NCBI GenBank assembly: GCA_043228905.1
Contig: JBHGNT010000009.1
Coordinates: 19,778,001 to 19,842,000 of the forward strand
Direction: 5' to 3'
Length of the DNA stretch: 64,000 nt
From: Azolla caroliniana
Lineage: Eukaryota > Polypodiophyta
The position numbers and the translations under genes are program-made. Shown in pieces: positions 21,710 through 35,600 of this stretch. How positions within the stretch are numbered: position 1 is the stretch's first letter; each line of letters begins with the position of its first letter. Below the pieces are notes generated by a model, which was given only the letters and a program-made list of their open reading frames with translations, did no database searches and was not told the origin of the DNA.

Positions 21710-22600
21710 ATGACTTGGGGGTGGGGAGTCTGGATGGGCAATTTGTACTGTACTTTCCATGTGTGGGATCGATCAATGGGCGTGCACATTCTCAATATTT
21801 GGTCGGGGTTCTTGATGCTGTTAACCTACCTCCCCACAATTCTCAACTCCTTGGGATGGGAAGATCTTGGTCAAAAGAATGCACACCAGGAGAGAAATCT
21901 GAGAAATATGGGGAAGGGGAAAAAAGAAGACTGAAAAAAAGAAAAAAACATCTTCACTTCCATTTCATATAGTGAAGCAATTGAATGCGAAAAAGAAGAA
22001 GAAGAGAAGCTCAGATATGAATGAATTGGAAACCCCCTTTCTTTTTCTCTGGTTCTCTCTCATATGAGACAATCCATCTAACATTGAAAGTTTTTTAACC
22101 TGATTTGGAATGAATGAGATAAATTTGTCCCATTTTTTTTTTGTTGTTGGTTAGTACTACACTATGTTATGTATGAGATGGTGGGTGTGTCTTAGTGGTG
22201 GTCCCATGTTCATGAAGTCCGTTTTTTCGCATCATCATATCTATATAGTTGTATGCATTGAACTAAACTCAATTGAATTGAATATTGAATTGAGATGAAA
22301 GGGATAGAGGAAATGAAAAAGGTAGAAGATGCAATTGTTAGGCAAGAAAAAGTGATGTCTCTGGGCATATTCCATTACTCCACCTGCAACTACTCTGTTC
22401 TGTTCTTTCATTCTTCCCTCTTTTCTCTCATTGGGCATTGCTACTCCCCACACCATGGTCTGACACAAAATCCTTCCTCTTTCCTTTATATTCTCTTTTG
22501 TTTTTTTTTGAATTGGGCTCAACACCCAAGAAGACAACAGAGAGTGATTGATTTTGGCACGTGTGGCTAGCACGTGATCAAACATACATATTATTCAATT
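21710..22600. other. DRB 3' region
   Basis: Downstream of the DRB stop. Holds AT-rich 3'-UTR-like sequence without a clear poly(A) signal that I can single out. ORFs here are frame shadows. Confidence 0.4.
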
Positions 22601-22610
22601 AGAGACATAC

Positions 22611-22724
22611 ATGCATAGATACATACATTATTACATTCATACATGCATACATACATACATACATACATACATATACATCATCCATACATACATGCACACA
22701 CACACACACACACATGTATGTATG

Positions 22725-22769
<45 letters not shown>
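22611..22769. repeat. Compound (CATA)n-(CA)n-(TGTA)n-(TA)n microsatellite
   Basis: Runs of CATA, then CA (22697-22713), then TGTA, then about 40 bp of TA. CATA and TGTA arms are partly self-complementary, so the block can fold back. Confidence 0.93.
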
Positions 22770-22771
<2 letters not shown>

Positions 22772-25700
22772 CATTTGTCCTGTCCATCAATCCATCCATT
22801 GCATTGTGATATGTTGGATCTCTATGGTGCAATGGCTTTTTTCCCTCTTACATATCCTTCCATTGCTTTGTCTTCTTTAATGCAAATCAAAACAGTCCAT
22901 ACCATAGTTTTATCTTGGTTTGTGCCCATCGTGTACCCCCGCTAGTCCTTGCACACCATATGCTTTATTACTTGGACATCTAGTCATTGGACATCGACGC
23001 GTTGCGCCACAATTTGCGAATTTATGAAACGTGGTTGGCAGGATTAAACATTTTGAGAAATACCAGACAATTCGAATGCAGCAATTATGTTCATGTTCCA
23101 ATGCATTTATAATGACCCTATAGTTACAAATTCGTTGATATATTGTATTGTATATCTCTCTAATCATTCAATTCTTTCTCTCGAGTCTTACTATTAATAC
23201 TACCATTAATAAAGATGTCCACTTTCTAAATGTCTATAGTATTGTGAATCCTTTTTCAAGGTTTATGATAAGTATGTGCTATTAGAATAAATGAAACGAG
23301 AATAAAGTTTCACGCTTTGCAAATCAAAACATTGATTGAAGCCACTTTACACTAAAACAACTTCTTTCATGTTATAGTAAACATTTTTTCTTTGGAAAAT
23401 GATGGCCTTTTGATGTTCTCAAGAGACTATATACTTGAACAATTGGCCGAAAAGAGTGTTATGAGTGAGTCCCTATGGTGGTGCATATTGTGTAGGTTTG
23501 TTTTGGAGTTGTTTGTGTACATGGTAAAATATGTTGAGAAGCATTCTTGGATGGCAGTAGACGATTTACAACATAGTGCTTATTCTTAATTGCTTGGTTA
23601 TGACATTTTAAGGAGATGGAGATATGGTATACTTTCATTAGGTATGATCATATGTTTGGTGCATCCCAACACTTCCTTGTGTAATAGTATATATGCAAAT
23701 TCTTTTTTCCTGCCATCGACAATGCACAATTTGATGCTTATCGTAAGCATATTATTTTATTATCATCCTCGGAGGACAGATGTACATGTTCAAGTATATT
23801 TTATTATTTTATTTTCATGTAGTCCAAGTATTTGGCAAGCGACTCTTAATGTTCAAGGAATTTACTAACGAACATCGAAATTGAGAGCACGGATTGTAGT
23901 TTAGGGAGAAATATGAGTGGGAAAAGCAAACTTGAAGAAACGAGTTGGTCTTGAGATTATACATTCTCAGCAATCCTTGTGTTATGAGTCTTGTTGTATA
24001 CCCTATACCTATGTATGCTCAAAATTGCATGAGTGCTACTCACGAGATCCTCAAAATGGTACATATAGTGTCATATGTACAATAGTCTTCAATGTTGGGA
24101 GCCTCTTGATTGACGGCTACACATTGTGACCACTTGCATAATATTTCTTTGGATTGCGTGTTGTTAAAAAAGATCACCCTTGAAGAAACTTGTTATTATC
24201 ATTCAAGGAGATAAGGCAATCCCATAGTTGAAACATGACCTCTTAAACCAGAATTAGTCTTATTTTCGCTAACATTCAAGCTAGTGCCATCTTGAATTCG
24301 AGCACATTGTTCTAGAAACTTGGATTACACCCTTCAAAGATTACCTTTCTAAATGTTTGCATATCACATGTAGTGCACAAGAGTCACGTCTTACCTACTA
24401 CATGATATGTAGGGAAAACTGGAAAAGACATCCAATACAAAGTAGGACAATCGACAATCTTAGGCCTTAACAACTTTCATAACTTTAGGATATATATTCT
24501 GGGTTATCCATATGAGATATACAATATAACAAAATCTTGCTTGACTGTTTTTTTGTTGAAGTTAAGTAATCATGCTTGAACATATCTCACTATGTCTCAT
24601 ATGTTCAACTAGGCACTAACCACATTACCTCAAGCCTTGGAAACATGAACAATTGTTTTCTTCCATTTATTTATTAGCCAGTCATAGGTGCACTTTTGCC
24701 CGTTCGTGCATTCAAGGTTCCATAATTCTTGAAACACTAACTTACCAAGGTTTTTTACACATTGTAACAAGTAAAACTCAATTCATCTCCATATCAAATT
24801 GTGACATTGTCAAAAAAAGTTACCAAAGGTATAATTTTGTGGACATCATTGTCATGTGCATAACATTCTAAAAGGTGAACAAAGATTGCAAGCAGTGCAC
24901 GTCGTTTCATCATCAAACGGAAAGGATATTCATATATCTTCACATCCAAAAAAGACAATGCCCTGAAAATTTGGTGTTCATGTACCATGCTTGAACAATC
25001 TTCCAAGAAGCTTGGGAACATCGTCACCATCCAAAGAAAGCAACGTCTTTAACTTAGTTGTTTGTTTTCTACCTTATACGATTGTATTTATAAAAACAAT
25101 ACAAACGAAATGTTCCAATTTGTAAGCTATAAGGACAAGGGTGAAATGATAGGGCATTTTGTAAACATAGCTTATACGTATATGGAGAGAGGGAATATAA
25201 TGCCGCAACTAAATCAACATAGGTTATAAGGACAAGGGTGATTGATAGAGCATATTGTAAATATAAGTTATACATATATGGAGAGAGGTAATATAATGCC
25301 ACAACTAAATCAACATAGGTTATAAGGACAAGGGTGATTGATAGGGCATATTGTAAATATAAGTTATACATATATGGAGAGAGGTAATATAATGCCACAA
25401 CTAAATTAACATGTAAAACTTACAATGTAAGAAACTACTTAGTGGTACATTTAACAACAATGACCATCACAAATCCGAAGCCAAAGTAAATGTGTATAAT
25501 CTCAAAATCTTTTTAATACTTGCAATTACAAAGCGATGTGACTCCTTTTGAAACTAAAATAAAATGTGGTCATTTCAATAATCCCATATTATTCTTATTC
25601 ATCTTGTTTCCATTCTAGACACCACTTTGAACTTCTAAGTTTAAAGGAGTGTAACCAACAAATGCTACAAATAAAGAAAAGAGAATCAATTCTCAAGGTC

Positions 25701-28700
25701 CAAATGTATGAAGGAAAGTCTCATATTTGAACTACTTTGACCTTCTAAAGTTAGCAAAGGAAGTGTAGCCAACAAATGGCACAAATAAAGAAAGGAGAAC
25801 CATTGAGGTAGTCATGTCTCACAAAGAGAGGGTAGAACCTTGCATTGTTTATTTGAATATAGATTCATCATAAAAAATATTAGGGTGAGGTGGGCAATAT
25901 AATTGTGTTGTGTCATGCAAAGAAGAGGGATTATGTAATGACTCATCTAATATCTTGTATGGCATTGCAGAGGTATGTATAGGGATGATATTAACAAGAT
26001 CAAGAAGAAAATATGTAGCCACATGGAACTAGGCACAATAAACAAGTCTCAAGTTCAATGTAAGTGATGTAGAGAGCCAAACTAAAATGTGGAAAGAGAG
26101 AGTTAGAATAATGGTTTATTGATTTTGAATCTAACCAATGGACTAATATGAGTATATTATGTGGACAATGAAGACTACTACTTTTCCTAGTGCTATGCCA
26201 AAATTTGAGAAGTATGTCGATATATCACTATGATCATCAATGTTTCTATGCTTCCTCTTTTGTTACATAAAGCTAAACAAAAATAACGTTCATTTATACC
26301 TTCCATGTGAGATTTTTCATAATTTAAGTATCAGACATAATTTATATTCTAATCGAAAAACTCATTTTTTGATCAATTTGAAAAGAGCCTAATGTTTGCA
26401 TGCAGATTATATAAATATCCGCTCGAAACGAATGAGGAAAGTCTCATATTTGAACATTGTGGGGGAGTGGTGGAAAGTTTGATCCTAATATCACAAAAAC
26501 ATGACACAAATCATGCTATATTGAAAGTGAAATTGATTACCTGTTCGGGTCACACCTACAGTTATGTGTTCATGCGATATAGTAAAGTCATGATAGTGTT
26601 AAGCACATTGATGCATATATATATCCATTCACATTTACCTTATTTGTTGGCCTAGTAGATGGTCATTAGTGCGAATATGAATTTTGCATCATTTCATGCT
26701 TACCATGTTTCTCACGACACCAAAGGGCTTGACCATGTGTTGCCCTCATTAAATTGAATCACTTGCTTTTTCAAATAGAACTCCATGGGAACGAACTCAA
26801 CTCAAATTACCTTTCATATTATTTGCTCCATGTAACTTTGAGCCCACTTATTTCCTCAAATCTAGACAAAAATATCGTGTCACAAGGATGTATGAATGCT
26901 TGGCCCTAAATTTGATCATTCAATTGATATCCTTCATTAAAAATTCGGGCATAAGTTCATCAATGCTCTTCCTCATTGTTTTGTGTATAATCTTTAAGTG
27001 GCTATTGCTCTCTATATAATATTAATGTGATTTGATATTTATTATTAAATGTTGCTCATTCATGTGATTTGCATCATACTAAAAGATTAGCATGGGTCAT
27101 GGCATGTGTTCATACTTTTGGTGAGCGTAAGTCATTCTTAATATGATATATGATTTATATAAATACCGTGTTGACATGTTGCCTTCACATTTGTGACTAA
27201 ATATTTATTTTTACCATGAACAAGAATGTCATATTAAAAAATGAACGTGCTTGCACACTTTTTAACGAGGGAAAAATAGGCCTTTATTCATCTAAACTTA
27301 TTGATTAGGTAAGAACGAAAAATGTGTTGAGGTAGGGATTGAGAATCCTCAACAACAAACATCTCTGGCCAAGCCACCTTGGCCTATTTGTGGGTTCTTT
27401 CCATATTGTGCATTATCTCCTCAAGTCTAGTGTACAACTTGAATTAAAAACCTATCTTCATTGCGTGCTAGGTATTGTCAACTAATTTAAAGGAATTAAA
27501 AGTATTATTGCAAGGAATTAAGTGTGGACAACTCACCTAATTCAATGACTTAAAAGTGTTCTCACTATGTGTTAATTGCGGACAACTATCTTCACGTGAA
27601 GCTTGCAAAGTAATGAAAAATCGTAAATGCAAATATTGAATGCCCTTGGGACATCGAACCTTGGCCCTCATTTAGTTTAGAAACTTCAATTCCAAGGTTG
27701 TATCATAATCTTAAAAACAAATGCATATATACTTACCATAGTACTCAAACTCTTCTTTTTTACAAACCCATCACTACGTTTTTATTTATTTCATGCCAAC
27801 TTATAAAATGTGAGTAAAGATGGGGTACTATGGAGTAAATCGGAATAGTGGACTACAAGGTTACCGCCACATCCTTTTACGAATAAAGCAACGAAGTCCA
27901 TCATTCAAAGGATTTCGGCTAATTAACCTCAACCTAGTTAATGTGAGTTAGACTTGAACAAGATCTCAAAAGTGTTGGAAACTAGGGGGAAGACTTTAGC
28001 ATGATTTAGCCACAATCAATGAGAACACACTAGCATTCTTGTATTGCTAATCATCTATAGAGGGATGGAGCATGCTAAGTTACTCTAAACATGGTTATCA
28101 ATTTAAGGAGATTGTACCATATCTAGCATCACTACTATGATCAATTTAAGGAGATTAGTGTAAATGTTGTAACTCACCTACCAAATTGTTCCAACAATAT
28201 GCATAGGAGACATAATCTAGGAGACATAGTGAAGTTTTAAAACCAAACAATTCTCACAACCAGTGTATGAGAATTCCCAACGATTTTTGTTGCATCATTT
28301 TTTGCGATTTTAGTTTTGTCACACCACACTCATTTACATGCAAGAAGCGCATATATATGTTGGAGAATAATTTTATTTCATTGCTTTCATTACAGCTTTG
28401 ATAGATTGGGTTTCAATCACAGCTGATATTTATGAGTTTTAGGATAGGTATAAAAAATGAGCCATATACGAGGATTATCCAAACTCCACATTCATAGATG
28501 TAATAATGTGTATGGGCCATATTCATTCATTACAGGATAGATACAATGGCCAATTGACTGCAATAATCACATTTACAAGGGTTTCTGTAGCCTCTTACAG
28601 TGCTTCAATTGCACCATTCCAATAATTTGACTGTTCCAAATTGGATCACATTTGTGTTTCCATTGTTCTTGTGCTAATGGCTTTCTCCAAGGAATCATGT

Positions 28701-29619
28701 ATGAGAATCGAGAGTGAGAAGTTGACCTACAAATTAATTTAATTCTGCTCGTTGCTCTATAAAAAAACTCCAAATATAGTACAAGGCACACAAAATTCGG
28801 TGACAGGAAGCAGTCCTGACATTTTCCTTCGTTCTTCGAACATTTACCGTAAGTAATTTTACTTTTGTGTCATGTATCACGAGGTATCAAACAGGCCCAT
28901 ATTGTATGGACCTAACGAGACGGTGAAGATGGAAGGAATCGAGCACCATATCTAGCATCACTACTAAGATCACATCAATCCAAAGTCAAAAGTGAATAAA
29001 GAATCTTAAACTATCAGTAAAGAGTAGCTGGAATATTATCACAAATTTTCATTCGAAGGGTATCGTAAGTCATTCATTACAATGGGATTAATCTAAAAGA
29101 CTTTACTTTATAACGCCTTCTCTGACATACTACATCAAAAGACCTTGATAATAATATGCAATTAGAGTTCTCCAAATACTAACATATATTAGTAATATAG
29201 CGCTCACCCCAAGAGGAATGATCACTCCTGGCTCCCACGAGATACCTCACAACCTTTTGCACACTTTCATATTGCATTAGCAATCAACAGGCATGACATG
29301 ATCTAAATGAGCATCATATAAGCGTAGTGATACATTCTCCTTACGGTTTTAGTTATCCGCGAATCTTAGCAGAAGAAGCATAAGTTTCTCAACTCTGTCT
29401 ATGCTTCTTGATTGTTAAACATCAGCTTACCTTTCATCAGATGACAGCATCATCTGGTACATTAGTAGATAACTCATCTACTATGAGAAAAAACATAATG
29501 TAAATTACAACACGAACAAGGCTTAGGAGAGCCCATGCAATGATAGGAACTTTTACTCACCCCCCAAGGAAGAAATATCACCAGTTTACAACCATGCATT
29601 GATTATCTTTTTGCATCAA
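22770..29619. other. Gene-poor intergenic DNA
   Basis: AT-rich, no recognisable coding domains and no clear transposon ends. The only clear internal structure is the 96-bp tandem repeat at 25126-25412. The motif 'ccatatctagcatcactact' recurs at about 28110 and 28950. Confidence 0.55.
25126..25412. repeat. 96-bp tandem repeat, three copies
   Basis: Copies start at about 25126, 25223 and 25319 with 'ataaggacaagggtga', and each contains 'tatatggagagagg' and 'aatataatgcc'. Copies 2 and 3 are almost identical; copy 1 is more divergent. Because 96 is a multiple of three, the minus strand shows a 109-codon repetitive ORF (ALYYLSPYMYNLYLQYA units) that is probably not a gene. Confidence 0.93.
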
Positions 29620-32600
29620 TCATGCTTTCATGCTCCACCAGTTCTTCCTCAATTTCTGGGAAACTTCCGGATTAGGATTCCCCAGCTTCTGGAGTATGAT
29701 CTTTGTTTCCCGCAATCTGGCCTTAAAATCTTTCTTCCAAGTGTCGAATCTTTGTTTCAGCTTCCTGAGTTCCTCATCAGGGTTTAGAGTAGCATCATTC
29801 TGACCAGATTTAACCTCAATTACAAAGCTTGAATCATCATGGAAAACTTGTTGACGGTGCTCAAACTCTTTCACCAAATGACTCACAACCAATCGGCCTG
29901 CATTGAGGTCTGGTTTTACAATCGAGAAATCCGAATATTGGCTCGGTTGCTTTTGTGGAGTCAAATTTCGGTCGGGTGTTTTAGTTCCCACTGAGCTGTT
30001 ATCATCCCAATCCAAGTCATCATCTTCTGAAGGAACACGAATATGCCGAGGAGCACGCTTTGCTCCAGTTTTGCTCTTTTTTAATCCAAATGTCTCGTCA
30101 GATTTGAGAGCAACATTCAATACATCTTCAGATGCAAGGCTTTTCTTTGCAGCAGCTAGGCTGAGTTGAAGGGATGACATCTGCTTTTGCCACATTTCTT
30201 CCATCGAAGACATTTTGGACTCGTACTCTGTCCACCTTGCCTCATAATGGTTCAGCCTTTGCCGCAACATTGCATTATCTTCTTCCTTTTCTCGTAGAGC
30301 TGATTCGGCCAGCAAGACACGGCTTTGTAACTTTGCTAAAAATGAAGCTGAAACCCTAACTGTTGGTTTGTCACCATCCAGCTCTATATTTGGTGCCTAT
30401 ATAGCAGATAAATTGTCTCAATAATGCACCTCTACAGTCTACAGTTACAAAAAAAATTACAACAATTGTAGATATATACCTCAGCTGTTCTTCCAACAAG
30501 TTCTTTCATAACACTCTCCACTTCAAGAGTGCTAATGTTCTGAGAGGCATCCTTCATTGTCAAAAATCCTCTCTCTTGTTGAGCCTTTCGTCTTTCTTCT
30601 TTTAACTGCGTCAACTCCAGAGCCTTCTGCCTCAGTTCCAGAGCTTTATGCCTTCCATCTTCTAAGCGCTTCAATTCCAGAGCTTTCTGTGTTTCTTCCT
30701 TGAGCTTTTTGCGCAAAGCCAACAACTTCCTCCTAGCCAGCCAACCTCTAGCAACTGCATTTGCATAAACAATAAAACTGTTGAGCAATACGTCAGGGGT
30801 TCCACACCTCCCACCTTTGGGTGCCAACAGACCCCAAGTGAGAGAAATTGCATTGACCAACACTGCAGTACAATGCAATAAGTTCGTTGTTCTACAACTC
30901 TTTTTTTCAACACATTATTTACTGATAGCATTGCTTTACCTGATTGAATCAGCACAATCTCCTTCTTAGTTTTGAGGAATCTTTTTCTTTTGGCTCTGCC
31001 TCGTACATATTTCTGAATTCGAACAGCTGCACGGTGTTTCTTAAGCATCTCTTCAAAAAGTCTTTGGATTTTCCTGGACCTAACCACTACATAATCACAC
31101 AAATCACAATAAGTTGGTGGCTTCCACTACCATTTTATTTCATGGTGAAACATAAGATATGAAATTCTAAAAGTAAACGCTTACAGGACTGTAAGAAAAG
31201 AGCTGTTTTCCTTAGTTTCTTAAAATGAATTCTGGCCCTGTAACCTCTGTATATCTTCTGGAAGGAGACAATTGCATGAAGTGTTTGCAATCTATAGTCT
31301 TCCAATCTTCCAACCTGCAATACCCATCTTCTGTTAACATTTTTACTGGCCATAAACAAAAATATGATGTGTTCAAATACATCTGAGGTTTCATATCCAC
31401 CTGTCCTGCTCGAAAAAACAATTTGGTGTACCCCACTTGATACATATCAGGAGGAACCTTGAATTGATGTAGGATCGCAACACATGTACTGAGTACATCC
31501 TGTTCAGCCGAAAAATTGAGTGGAAGAAGGAAACCATACCTGGAATAAATCATTGCACAAGGAAGAATGAGTTCCTTGATATAATATATCAATTAACGCC
31601 AAACATGAACAATACAATGATTACTTCCAACTAAAAACCACAGAATCATCAACCTGGTAGCAAAACGCTGATGAGAAACTCGTGTTGGATAGCCACATCT
31701 GGAAATTCTTACAACCTCAAGAACACCACAGCATCTTAATTGCTGCAAAACTAAGTCATCCTGATAAACAATTGGCTTTTGCGAAGTATTTGGTTTGATG
31801 CAACGAACGAAATGTGGTTCAGTGTTTTCCAGGCGCTGCATTAATCTATGGAGTTGTCCCTAAAGAACATGAAGAAATACTATTTTAAAATCTTACAAAC
31901 TATGAATGATGGAGAGATTATGAAAAGATTCATGAAAAACTATATTGAAACATGTTGGCAAATGTCCACTATATAATGACCTACAATGAGACACCTTAGC
32001 CACCTAACAACAAATTGTTATTCATCAGACTTGCACCAAAAGCACCTTTAACAAACAAAACACATATCCGGCACACAGAGACATCAGAGAGAAAGGAATC
32101 CACATTGACCTTGAATTTTGTTGCCACACTTTGTTTATGAGTGTCTACTCCATTTCTTCGCAAAGGAGTGATTGGCTTTTGAAGAGCTTGCTCAATATTA
32201 CTAGCAAAAAGTTGTGGCAGCTGTGCCTCACATGAAGACAGTAACTGCAATAAGTCTGAATGCAAGAGATCTCTGTTTTTCTCAAGAAAACCTTGAGTAT
32301 CGTAGATAACCTGTTTCATCCAGTATCATCATTAGCACCCACAAACACCACAAATTACTGAGCCAAATACTTGAAAGTTGATAACACCTCTCCTGCGTAA
32401 TGATTAACACGGAACCCTCTGCTCCTTTCCCCCTTAAAACAGCTATTAAGGGCCAAGTGCTCCTTAAGCTTTTCTGCCAATGTATAATCTGTGCCTTTTG
32501 GGAATGTACATTCTTCATCGAGTAAGGATATCATACCTAGAGGTCTCTGCAAAATGGACAAAGAAAAAAAATAGTATAGTCCAATAAATAACAAAGTTTT

Positions 32601-35600
32601 TGTGTATGACTTTACTCTGGTGCCTATATCGTGCAAGGATCTTACCTTCTCAATGAGCTCAAGGCAATCCTGGTTATCTTCAAATTCAACACGGGTCCAG
32701 TCTATACCTTCAGAAACATATTCCTGTTCGAGGATGGACTCGGTCAATCCCAAGCAAAAAAAAATCAGATATCATGACATCATTCTAATTTTGAAATTAG
32801 ATACTTCTTGTTCCAGTTTGAATAAGTGTCTGTTGAAGTACTGTTGCAGTCTCTCATTGGCATAGTTTATACATAGCTGTTCGAAACTGTTTTTCTGGTA
32901 AGACAAGAGGAATACAATATTTATTTTGCAATTAGTATTCCTCTTTCATCACTTTTGACATATTTAAGTCATAAATATAATCTTCCTTAAAGTTGAATCT
33001 CTGTTTTTACCACGAAAGATTCAAATCCATATATGTCCAAAATAATGATAGATTTGCCGGTGTGATTTTTCCCGACTTCAAGCGACTTATTTATACGATC
33101 AACCAGCCAGTCAAATAGACCAGCATAGATAGCTTTAGCCAATGCATCCCTTGAATCAGCTGCCTGGGTCAAGTAAGTAAAGAAGTTTATTAAACACTGA
33201 TTGCAGAATGAACACCACAACAATAACATATCCCATCATCAACCTGAGAAGAAGTTAACTTCTGCACAATCTTCTCATTTCCTGCACGAATTTTTCGAGT
33301 GCACAGGCAATCCATAAGATTTTCTTTCCTGCATTTTAACAACTTTGCTGCAGTCCTAACCGCTGTCCATACCAGAAAAGTATGATTAATAGTGAATAGA
33401 ACCATTGAAACAGGTGCTATTCAACATTCTTAACAAACAATACAGTCATAGAAGCAAAAAATATGTAGGCCTATGTCAGAAACTAGCCACATAATTTCGC
33501 ACAAATTTGGTTGAAGTCTAAGCAAACGTAGTCATCTAGCAAAACAATTACGATATCTACCAGTAAAATCAAAGAAAATAAGCGAAATGAAAGATAAACT
33601 AAAAGACAGCCTAGAATCTATTTGTTGATGAATACGTAGGTATTAAGAGATATCTTTCTATAACAGGTAAGAGACGAGTCCAAAGGAAGGAAAACATTAT
33701 TCAAATGTTAGATAGGAGTTTAGAAAGAAGTTGACAAGCAGGCATTCCATGTATGTCTGATGAACTGATAAAATGTTGTGTGATACCAAAACTTCCTTTA
33801 ATCTCTTCATGATCTTCCAAGTTACTGTAGTTAGACTAACCAGAAAGATCTTGGGAGTTACAAAATACCTTGTTAATTGCAATTCATGCACTGACATTGG
33901 ACAGGAGACAGGAATCAGATGTACAACAATGAAAGGATATGGTATACTAGCAAAGTGGGGTCTAGAATCAGTAAAATGGTCAAAGTTATCCGTTTGGGTT
34001 CTCAATTAATCTGAGAAAGACAGGTTTCTCTGTTTGGGTCCTCCATCTCATATTGTCCAATTGATATGATTTTGCTCTTGATGACAGAAACTAACTGAAG
34101 GATGCCAAAAGAGTAGTTATCATTGAATAATTTGTCAACAATGGACATTCGCCAATAAATCAAACCTGCCATTAATTCCTGACAGATTTACATCAAACAT
34201 TCCTTAAAAAGGAGGATGAAAGTATTAGAGAAAATCCAATAAAAGGATAGCTGCATCCTGCCACTAATCCACAGAACAGGAAAAGATTGGATCCTGTCTA
34301 TTTTCGTTTTCATCAAATACAGATTATATTTTGCAATTTCTTTTATAAATCTGTTGACTCACCCTCATCATCATTTACAGATACATGATTTTCATTGTCA
34401 ATGACTGAAAATGTTATGTTCCCAAGCCATAGAACTGCAGAAAGCATCGCAAAAGCATTTTCTTGATCATCTTTGCTTATCTGCATGACATCCATCGCAT
34501 CCTAAACACAAGCTAGAGGGTTTTAGTTATTTCCACAGGAAAGATAAGTAGATAGCATATAAAATTGGCCAATTCAGTGTTATAATCCAGACATTCAAGA
34601 ATCTTACCAGCATTCCACGGAACCTAGCAGCATCATCAACATTGCCTATTTCCAAACAATCACTTTGATTCAAATACCGATAATCTTTAGCAGGCCTCAG
34701 ATTTATGCGCACTACAAAATCAAAAGACATTAATCTGAGTAAACAACTTCATACATAACTTACAACTCAAGTGCACAATTTCAGATCATAATTCTAATGA
34801 AATTTAAAAGGGGCAGAAAACCGTTACCCCTTAAAGCATCATGTGCACCCGCACATAGCTGGTAAAAAATATGGTATGATCGTTCACCCTTTGCTTGTTG
34901 CACAACTCTTGACTGATTTGAGCAAAAAAAGATATGGTCAGCTTTTACTTGATTAAAATGACATGTCCAATCCATTGCCAAAAAGATGTGCACTACCTTC
35001 TCAAGGAGATCTTTGATGGGATTGCCAAACATTGTAGAATATAACACGTACACCAAGAAAAACAAAAGTATTTTGAAAGCAGATTTGATAAGTCTTTGAA
35101 TGATGTGAAAAAAACATTAAAGTAAAATAGCAGAAGCCAGAAAAGCTTCTTACATGTTTGGATTTTTGCTCCAGAAATTTTTCCTGAATCAAAATATATT
35201 TCAATAAGTTTACCCTGCAGAATTGAACATTATTTTGTTTCAGGTTCCAAAATCCAAAATGCCGTCAATAAATATAGCATAATATATAATGACAATCACT
35301 CCAAAATGCCCTAACTCCACATAACTGCTTTATTTGCGTAAAAATAGGTACAATACAGGAAAAAAAACAAAAAGACGCCATTCTCTTTGTGCTGTAAGCC
35401 TACTTGGAAGTGTTCTTTAAATTTATAAGAAGATCAAGGAATCAAATAATGAAACCTAAACACACTTACAAATCTGCTAGAGTTATCATTTCTCAATGTT
35501 TTTGCATTCCCAAAAGCCTCCAATATAGGATTGGTCTGTAGAATCTCGTTTTCTACACCATCCCCTCCACCAACTGCTGTCAAGTATTGCATAGCAATTT

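Noticed and set aside
21394-21972. 192-codon Cys-rich ORF overlapping the DRB end
   Set aside because: It overlaps the DRB tail in another frame and runs into the 3' UTR; no family similarity.
25069-25398. Repetitive hydrophobic minus-strand ORF as a gene
   Set aside because: Explained by the 96-bp tandem repeat.
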